Origin: Novosphingobium sp. FKTRR1
GTDB taxonomy: Bacteria > Pseudomonadota > Alphaproteobacteria > Sphingomonadales > Sphingomonadaceae
Assembly: GCF_020404405.1 (NCBI RefSeq)
Contig: NZ_JAIZDA010000004.1
Location: forward strand, 124,001-188,000
DNA length: 64,000 nucleotides
Direction of reading: 5' to 3'
Below, piece by piece: positions 58,987 to 64,000 of the stretch (the first letter of the stretch is position 1; every line of letters starts with the position of its first letter). The notes beneath the pieces are model-generated. The model worked only from the letters and a program-made list of their open reading frames with translations. It did not search any database and was not told where the DNA came from. The position numbers and the translations under genes were made by a program.

Positions 58987-60492
58987 ATGAAGCTTGCTGC
59001 ACTGCTGGCCTCGGCCATGGCGCTTGCTGTTCCGGTGGGGGCCGGGGCGCAAAGCGTGACGATCGCCTCGGGCACGATCAGGGGCGAGACCAGCGGTGCG
59101 GCAAGCAGCTTCAAGGGCATACCCTATGCCGCCGCTCCGGTTGGCGAGAACCGCTGGCGGGCACCGCAACCCGTTACGCCTTGGCGCGGCGAGCGCGACG
59201 CGACGCACTATGGTGCGGACTGCGCGCAAGCCCCGTTTCCGCCGGACGCGGCGCCGATCGTCACGACACCGGCCGAGGATTGCCTGTTCCTCAACGTGTG
59301 GAAACCAGCAGCGGCGGCTTCGTCCTCCCGGCTTCCGGTAATGGTGTGGGTCCACGGCGGCGGCTTCGTCAACGGCGGCACGTCTCCGGCAATCTATTCG
59401 GGCGAAAACTTTGCGCGCGATGGCGTGGTGTTCGTCAGCCTCAACTACCGGCTTGGCCGGTTCGGGTTCTTTGCGCATCCGGCGTTGGCGTCCGAGGGTT
59501 TCGGCGGCAATTTCGGGTTTCTTGACCAGATCGCCGCACTCAAATGGGTGCAGGCCAATATTGCCGCGTTTGGCGGCGATCCGGGCAATGTCACTGCGTT
59601 CGGCGAAAGCGCGGGCGGAATGTCGATGCACATGCTGTTGCAATCCCCGCTTGCGCGCGGGCTGTTCCACCGGGTGATCATCGAGAGCGGCGGCGGGCGT
59701 GATCGCACGCTGCCGATGCCGACGATTGCCAACGCGGCAAAGGCCGGGGCCGCATTTGCGCAGGGTCTGGATGCGGCTGCCTTGCGCGCGCTCCCGGCTG
59801 CGCAAGTGACCGGCAACCTCAGCATGATGACGATGGGGCAGCCGGGTTATTCGGGGCCGATGGTCGATGGCCGGACGATCCTGGGGCAGGCGATCGACGG
59901 CGCTGCTGCGGGCCTTTACGCCAGGGTGCCGGTCATCGTCGGCGCCAATTCCGCGGACGGTTTCAGCATGGAGAGTGACCGTAACCGCATCTTTGCCGCC
60001 TATGGTCCGCGTGAGGCCGAGGCGCGCAAGCTTTATGATCCTGATGGCAAGACGCCGGTTTCGGTGCTGGCCACACAGTCCGCAGCCGACCGCATGTTCA
60101 TCGAATCGGCGCGCGCCATCGCCCGCACGCTTGGCTCGCGCCAGCCGGTATGGCTCTATCGATTCGGTTATGCCCGTCCCGAACTGGCGGCAGCCATGGG
60201 CGGCGCGCCGCATGCCAGCGAGATCCCTTATGTCTTTGATACCGTTGCGGCCCGCAAAGGAGGTGCGCCACGGCCAGAGGAGGCCAGTGTCGCGCGGTTG
60301 ACCCACCAATACTGGATCAATTTTGCCAAGACCGGTCGCCCCGACGGCGCCGCAGGGGTGCCCGCCTGGCCAGTGGTGACCGCCGATGACACCACCGTAC
60401 AACTCCTTGATGCATCAGGCGCCACCCATGTGAACGATCCCATACGTATGCGCGTGGACTTTGCCGAAAGCCTCGCCAACAAGGCGGAGTGA
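58987..60492 (+). CDS. Exported type B carboxylesterase
   Basis: A 501-residue carboxylesterase of the cholinesterase-like family. Signal peptide [22 protein letters not shown] precedes [35 protein letters not shown]; the oxyanion part is [12 protein letters not shown], and the nucleophile is in [11 protein letters not shown]. The catalytic acid and histidine are expected near DRNRIFA and [11 protein letters not shown]. It should split short or aromatic esters in the periplasm, for example acyl or feruloyl groups on plant glycans, which would let the GH3 act. ATG 58987 has AAGGA 9 bases before it, within GH3, and sits 4 bases after its stop; the frame opens upstream at 58921 inside GH3. Confidence 0.9.
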   Translation: MKLAALLASAMALAVPVGAGAQSVTIASGTIRGETSGAASSFKGIPYAAAPVGENRWRAPQPVTPWRGERDATHYGADCAQAPFPPDAAPIVTTPAEDCLFLNVWKPAAAASSSRLPVMVWVHGGGFVNGGTSPAIYSGENFARDGVVFVSLNYRLGRFGFFAHPALASEGFGGNFGFLDQIAALKWVQANIAAFGGDPGNVTAFGESAGGMSMHMLLQSPLARGLFHRVIIESGGGRDRTLPMPTIANAAKAGAAFAQGLDAAALRALPAAQVTGNLSMMTMGQPGYSGPMVDGRTILGQAIDGAAAGLYARVPVIVGANSADGFSMESDRNRIFAAYGPREAEARKLYDPDGKTPVSVLATQSAADRMFIESARAIARTLGSRQPVWLYRFGYARPELAAAMGGAPHASEIPYVFDTVAARKGGAPRPEEASVARLTHQYWINFAKTGRPDGAAGVPAWPVVTADDTTVQLLDASGATHVNDPIRMRVDFAESLANKAE

Positions 60493-60538
60493 ACGGGCCG
60501 TTGCAAGGCTGCGTATCCGAAACGGGAGATATTGACTG

Positions 60539-61840
60539 ATGGCCCTTGCCCCCGGCACTGCCGATAAAACAGTCGGAGACGGCGAAACGCTTGATGCGCC
60601 CGAACTGCGCGCCTTCGTCATGGTCCTGTTCTTCATTTTCGGTGGGATCACGTCGCTTAACGACGTGATCATTCCGAAGCTGAAGGAACTGTTCACGCTC
60701 AACTACACGCAGGCGATGCTGGTGCAGTTCTGCTTCTTTACCGCCTATCTGCTGGTCGGCATCCCCGGCGCGGCACTGGTGAAGAAGGTCGGCTACATGC
60801 GCGGCGCAGTGGTGGGGCTGCTGACGATGATGGTCGGCTGCCTGCTGTTCATTCCCGCATCGCAAGGCGCCGCCTATCCGCTGTTCCTGTTCGCGCTGTT
60901 CGTGCTGGCAAGCGGCGTGGTTGTCGTGCAGGTCGTTACCAACCCGCTGATTTCGTTGCTCGGGCCCGCGCGCACCGCGCCCAGCCGGTTGACCTTTGCA
61001 CAGGCCTTCAACTCGCTGGGGACGGTGATCTTTCCCAAGGTCGGCGCTATCCTGATTCTGGGCTCGCTGGCCGGGGTCACGGCGGCGCAACTCTCGGGCG
61101 CGGCGCTCGATGCCTACCGCGTTGCCGAAACCCAGATCGTCGCGCGCACGTACATCGGCTTGGCGATTGCGCTCGCGATTGTGGCGGCCGTGGTCTGGGC
61201 CAACCGCAACCGGTTGAAGGGCGAAAAGCACCACGACAGCTCGATCCTGAGCAGTTTCGAACTGCTCCGCGATCCGCGCTTCGCGTTCGGTGCGATATGC
61301 ATTTTTCTTTATGTGGGGGCCGAAGTGTCGATCGGCTCGCTCATCGTCAACTACATGCAGCAGCCGCGCGTACTGGGCCTCTCGGCTGAGGCGGCGGGCG
61401 GATTCATCCCCTATTACTGGGCGGGGGCGCTGGTCGGGCGCTTTGTCGGTTCTGCCGTGATGATGCGCGTCAGCCCCGGCAAGGCTCTGGCCGGAACCGC
61501 AGTCGGAGCTTTGGTGCTACTGGCAATTTCGGGTTTTTCGGTCGGATCGGTCGCCGCAGGCAGTTTGCTGCTGATCGGCCTGATGAACTCGATCATGTTC
61601 CCGACGATCTTCACATTGGCCAGCGCGGGTCTGGGTGCGCGTACCGCAGACGGTTCGGGGATCATCAACATCGCCATCTTTGGTGGCGCGGTCATCCCGT
61701 TGCTGACCGGAAGCCTCGCCGACGTGACCGGCAGCCTGACGCTTTCTCTGGTACTTCCAGCGATTTGCTATGCGGTGATCGCGGCGTTCGGGTTCTATGC
61801 CCGGCGCCCGGTGGTGACCGAGGCCGCCACCTTTGCCTGA
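60539..61840 (+). CDS. FucP-like sugar:proton symporter (MFS, FHS family)
   Basis: A 433-residue 12-helix major facilitator transporter with the FucP/glucose-galactose layout. Diagnostic segments are FFIFGGITSLNDVIIPKLKELFTLNYTQAMLVQFCFFTAYLLVG near the start, LLTMMVGCLLFIPA, VVTNPLISLLGPARTAPSRLTFAQAFNSLGT near residue 140, and MNSIMFPTIFTLASAGLG near 355. It should import the monosaccharide released by the GH3 and GH30 enzymes across the inner membrane. ATG 60539 lies 46 bases behind the esterase gene, in the same transcript. The sugar is not determined: glucose, galactose and fucose transporters share these motifs. Confidence 0.92.
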   Translation: MALAPGTADKTVGDGETLDAPELRAFVMVLFFIFGGITSLNDVIIPKLKELFTLNYTQAMLVQFCFFTAYLLVGIPGAALVKKVGYMRGAVVGLLTMMVGCLLFIPASQGAAYPLFLFALFVLASGVVVVQVVTNPLISLLGPARTAPSRLTFAQAFNSLGTVIFPKVGAILILGSLAGVTAAQLSGAALDAYRVAETQIVARTYIGLAIALAIVAAVVWANRNRLKGEKHHDSSILSSFELLRDPRFAFGAICIFLYVGAEVSIGSLIVNYMQQPRVLGLSAEAAGGFIPYYWAGALVGRFVGSAVMMRVSPGKALAGTAVGALVLLAISGFSVGSVAAGSLLLIGLMNSIMFPTIFTLASAGLGARTADGSGIINIAIFGGAVIPLLTGSLADVTGSLTLSLVLPAICYAVIAAFGFYARRPVVTEAATFA

Positions 61841-61860
61841 ATGAATTGCACGTAAATCAT

Positions 61861-61890
61861 CCCCCGCGCCGTTGACATTCGGCGTGGGGG
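61861..61890. terminator. GC-rich hairpin between the transporter and Rrf2 genes
   Basis: An 11-base stem (61861-61871 with 61880-61890, one G-T pair) closes the loop TTGACATT. It lies 20 bases behind the transporter stop and 16 bases before the Rrf2 start. No T tract follows. Its loop contains TTGACA, so it could also overlap the -35 element of the Rrf2 gene. Confidence 0.5.
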
Positions 61891-61906
61891 CAGCTTTGGT
61901 TAGACC

Positions 61907-62344
61907 ATGCTATCGCAGAAAACGCGTTACTCCATCCGCGCTCTGCAACACCTTGCCGATACTTACGGTCAGGGGCCAGTGCGGTTGGACACGATTGCCA
62001 CCGCGCAGAACATTCCGCGCAAGTTTCTGACCGTCATCTTGTCCGAGATGGCGCGAGAGGGGATCGTGATCTCGCAACGCGGCCGTGACGGGGGCTACGA
62101 GCTTGCTCTCCCGCCCGTTGACATCCGTTACGGTGACATCATCCGCCTGACGCGCGGCAGTCTTGCGCTGGTGCCCTGCGCCAGTCGCAATGCGCACGAA
62201 ACCTGCGCGAACTGTCTGCCCGAGGCCGAATGCCGCCTGCGCGGGCTGATGCTGCAACTGCGCGATGAAATGGCCGCTATGCTCGACCGGGTCTCGCTGG
62301 CCGACGCGATCACGCTGGAACCGCCCTTCGTCGGGGTTCCCTGA
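61907..62344 (+). CDS. Rrf2-family transcription regulator
   Basis: A 145-residue winged-helix regulator. It starts MLSQKTRYSIRALQHLADTYGQGPVRLDTIATAQNIPRKFLTVIL, the usual Rrf2 reader head, followed by LSEMAREGIVISQRGRDGGYELALPP. The C-terminal CASRNAHETCANCLPEAEC has four cysteines in the place where IscR-like members bind an iron-sulphur cluster or sense redox state. The ligand may be an Fe-S cluster, but the spacing differs from IscR. Neighbours do not show its targets. It has no clear ribosome site; the ATG follows TTAGACC, and the leader holds a strong hairpin. It precedes bamD by 84 bases. Confidence 0.9.
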   Translation: MLSQKTRYSIRALQHLADTYGQGPVRLDTIATAQNIPRKFLTVILSEMAREGIVISQRGRDGGYELALPPVDIRYGDIIRLTRGSLALVPCASRNAHETCANCLPEAECRLRGLMLQLRDEMAAMLDRVSLADAITLEPPFVGVP

Positions 62345-62428
62345 CCCGTTATCCGAACTCCGCGTTTGTTCCTAAGGTTTACGCGAACTTCACTTGGCGT
62401 TCAGCGGGGTGCTGGTTATAGCGGGCCC

Positions 62429-63241
62429 ATGACGCTTCAAGCCCTCGGCCGCAGCCCCTTGCGCCTTCCCGTCCTTGCCGCAGCAATCGTCGCCATCGGC
62501 CTGACCGCCGGTTGTGGCGGTGGTCCGAAGGCCAAGAAGGACGTCGCCTATGTCGCGCGCGACGTCGACACGCTTTATGCAGCCGCCAAGGATCGGCTTG
62601 ACCGGGGCGATGCCAAGCAGGCCGCAGCCCTGTTCGACGAGGTCGAGCGCCAGCATCCCTATTCGCCGTGGGCTCGCCGCGCCCAGTTGATGAGCGCGTT
62701 CAGCTATTACGTCGCGCGCGATTACGTGAAGTCGGTGCAGGCGGCGCAGCGCTTCCTGTCGATTCACCCGGGCAACAAGGATGCGCCTTACGCCTACTAT
62801 CTGATCGGCTTGTGCTATTATGAGCAGATCAGCGACGTAACCCGCGACCAGAAAATCACCCAGCAGGCGCTGCAATCGCTGACCGAGGTGATCCGCCGCT
62901 ATCCCAACACGCAATACGCGACCGATGCGCGGCTGAAGCTCGATCTCGTCAACGATCACCTTGCCGGCAAGGAGATGGAGATCGGTCGCTTCTATGAACG
63001 CAGCGGCAAGTGGCTCGCCGGGGCGCTGCGCTTCCGCGTGGTGATCGACAAGTATCAGGCCACCAGCCATACGCCTGAGGCGCTTTACCGGTTGGTCGAA
63101 ACCTATCTGGCGCTCGGCCTGCCCGAAGAGGCGCAGAAATCGGCGGCGGTGCTCGGCAACAACTATCCGGGCAACGAATGGTATCAGCGCGCGTACAAGC
63201 TGATCAACGACAAGGCGCCGGGAATCACCGTCGCGGGGTGA
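62429..63241 (+). CDS. bamD: Outer-membrane assembly lipoprotein BamD
   Basis: A 270-residue lipoprotein, with the lipobox LTAGC near residue 28. It carries TPR repeats: VDTLYAAAKDRLDRGDAKQAAALFDEVERQHPYSPWARRAQLMSAFSYYVARDYVKSVQAAQRFLSIHPGNKDAPYAYYLIGLCYYEQI, ending LNNYPGNEWYQRAYKLI. BamD is the essential partner of BamA that inserts beta-barrel proteins, such as the TonB receptors here, into the outer membrane. ATG 62429 gives a clean signal peptide; the open frame upstream to 62366 is not needed. A strong bidirectional terminator lies 31 bases behind its stop codon. Confidence 0.95.
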   Translation: MTLQALGRSPLRLPVLAAAIVAIGLTAGCGGGPKAKKDVAYVARDVDTLYAAAKDRLDRGDAKQAAALFDEVERQHPYSPWARRAQLMSAFSYYVARDYVKSVQAAQRFLSIHPGNKDAPYAYYLIGLCYYEQISDVTRDQKITQQALQSLTEVIRRYPNTQYATDARLKLDLVNDHLAGKEMEIGRFYERSGKWLAGALRFRVVIDKYQATSHTPEALYRLVETYLALGLPEEAQKSAAVLGNNYPGNEWYQRAYKLINDKAPGITVAG

Positions 63242-63271
63242 ACGCCTGCCCCATTGTCATCCGACCAGAAA

Positions 63272-63303
63272 AAAGGCCGCGTCCGACATGGGACGCGGCC
63301 TTT
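63272..63303. terminator. Bidirectional intrinsic terminator behind bamD
   Basis: A 13-base stem AAAGGCCGCGTCC / GGACGCGGCCTTT (63272-63284 with 63291-63303) closes a 6-base loop, flanked by A's on the left and T's on the right. It serves bamD and the convergent glycosyltransferase gene. Confidence 0.92.
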
Positions 63304-63334
63304 CTTGTTGGTGATGATTCTGACGGCAGGAAAT

Positions 63335-64000
63335 TCAGGCGGCTTTGCGCCGTTCGCGTTGCGCTGCAGCCATGACCGCGCCAAGGAATTGGTCGGTTGC
63401 GTTGTCCCAGGTGTAGCTGGCGCCATGCACCGCAGCGCCGAGGCGGTCGCAGCGCAAGGCTCCTGCGATGGCGATGGAAAGATCCTCGTGCAGCACGCCG
63501 ACCCGCATCGGCAGATCGCCATTTGGACCATAGCCGGCGGCGCCGACGATATCGAGCGGACCGGCTACCGGGTAGGCGGCGACAGGCAAGCCGCAAGCCA
63601 TCGCTTCGATCATCACCAGACCAAAGGTGTCGGTCTTGCTCGGGAACACGAACACGTCGGCCGAGCAATAGGCCCGCGCGAGTTTCTCGCCTGCCAGCGG
63701 CCCAAGGAACGTGACTTGCGGATAGGCCGCGCGCAAGCTGGCGAGATCGGGACCACCGCCAACCACGACCTTGCTTCCCGGTGTCTCGGCATCGAGGAAG
63801 GCGCGCAAGTTCTTCTCGACCGCAACCCTGCCGACGTTGAGCTGTATCGGCCTTGGCAGATCGGCCAGTTCGGGCAGGGGTTCATGATTGGGGCGGAACA
63901 GCGCGGCGTCGATCCCGCGCGACCAGATGCTGGTATGCGTGATGCCGTGCCCGGCCAGTTCGGCCTGCAATGTCGGCGTCGCGACAAGCACCGTCTCGCT
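63335..64000 (-). CDS. GT4 glycosyltransferase, C-terminal part
   Basis: The last 221 residues of a glycosyltransferase family 4 protein running off the right edge. The frame is open through 64000, so the N-terminal acceptor domain is missing. Visible parts are SIWSRGIDAALFRPN, NVGRVAVEKNLRAFLD (the usual donor-side start), VVVGGGPDLASLRAAYPQVTFLG and the donor-binding DVFVFPSKTDTFGLVMIEAMACGLPVAAYPVAGP with the EX7E pattern region. Such enzymes transfer sugars from nucleotide donors; similar proteins include alpha-mannosyltransferases and SqdX-type enzymes. The acceptor is unknown. It converges with bamD on a bidirectional terminator. Confidence 0.88.
   Translation of the reverse strand, partial: SETVLVATPTLQAELAGHGITHTSIWSRGIDAALFRPNHEPLPELADLPRPIQLNVGRVAVEKNLRAFLDAETPGSKVVVGGGPDLASLRAAYPQVTFLGPLAGEKLARAYCSADVFVFPSKTDTFGLVMIEAMACGLPVAAYPVAGPLDIVGAAGYGPNGDLPMRVGVLHEDLSIAIAGALRCDRLGAAVHGASYTWDNATDQFLGAVMAAAQRERRKAA

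Overview
The window reads as chromosomal DNA of a sphingomonad alphaproteobacterium, most likely Novosphingobium or a close relative. The grounds are the high GC with strong third-position G/C bias, three large TonB-dependent receptors with sphingomonad-style plug motifs, a single long RelA/SpoT homologue, an ATP-free FucP-type sugar transporter in a glycosidase locus, and a GH106 alpha-L-rhamnosidase of the type first described in Sphingomonas. The genus is inference. No insertion sequence, phage gene, integrase or CRISPR array was seen.

Region 1 (1-11.5 kb) is mostly housekeeping: a partial GT87 glycosyltransferase, the (p)ppGpp synthetase/hydrolase, a metallo-beta-lactamase-fold hydrolase, a class III CoA-transferase behind an 18-bp AT-rich palindrome, a periplasmic cyclophilin with an overlapping DUF1905 gene, tRNA-Ser(GGA), a Tat-exported nitroreductase-like protein and a ppk-ppx polyphosphate operon. 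Region 2 (11.5-18.1 kb) holds a small coupled reading frame, a YezD-family gene and a TonB-dependent receptor, then an AIM24-like protein and a cytochrome b561-YceI fusion. Region 3 (17.2-25.3 kb) holds a TetR regulator, an EmrA-EmrB-outer-membrane tripartite efflux operon, and ahpC/ahpF. Region 4 (25.3-27.5 kb) has a HerA-like ATPase and a small cytochrome c.

Region 5 (27.6-38.3 kb) is the most interesting. A LysR regulator precedes a same-strand run of eight genes: amidohydrolase, flavoprotein phenol hydroxylase, GlcG-like protein, extradiol ring-cleavage dioxygenase, fumarylacetoacetate-hydrolase-family enzyme, TonB-dependent receptor, HSL-type esterase and an exported GH1 beta-glucosidase. 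A textbook LysR box (ATAG-N7-CTAT) lies just before the first gene of the run. Region 6 (38.3-50 kb) is a complete L-rhamnose system: DeoR regulator, RhaT, L-lactate dehydrogenase and rhamnulokinase on one strand; bifunctional aldolase/lactaldehyde dehydrogenase, isomerase and GH106 alpha-L-rhamnosidase on the other. A large inverted repeat sits in the divergent promoter. Together, regions 5 and 6 could strip rhamnose and glucose from a plant phenolic glycoside and then open the aromatic ring. That integration is my hypothesis, not something the sequence proves.

Region 7 (50-61.8 kb) is a second carbohydrate locus: GH30, a DUF1593 nucleoside-hydrolase-like protein and a LacI regulator on the minus strand; TonB-dependent receptor, GH3, carboxylesterase and a FucP-type transporter on the plus strand. 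A 16-bp LacI-type operator lies between the two arms. The window closes with an Rrf2 regulator, bamD and a partial GT4 glycosyltransferase. Most intergenic regions are short. The two longest, apart from the leader in front of the yezD-like gene, are 22532-22911 and 54050-54405.
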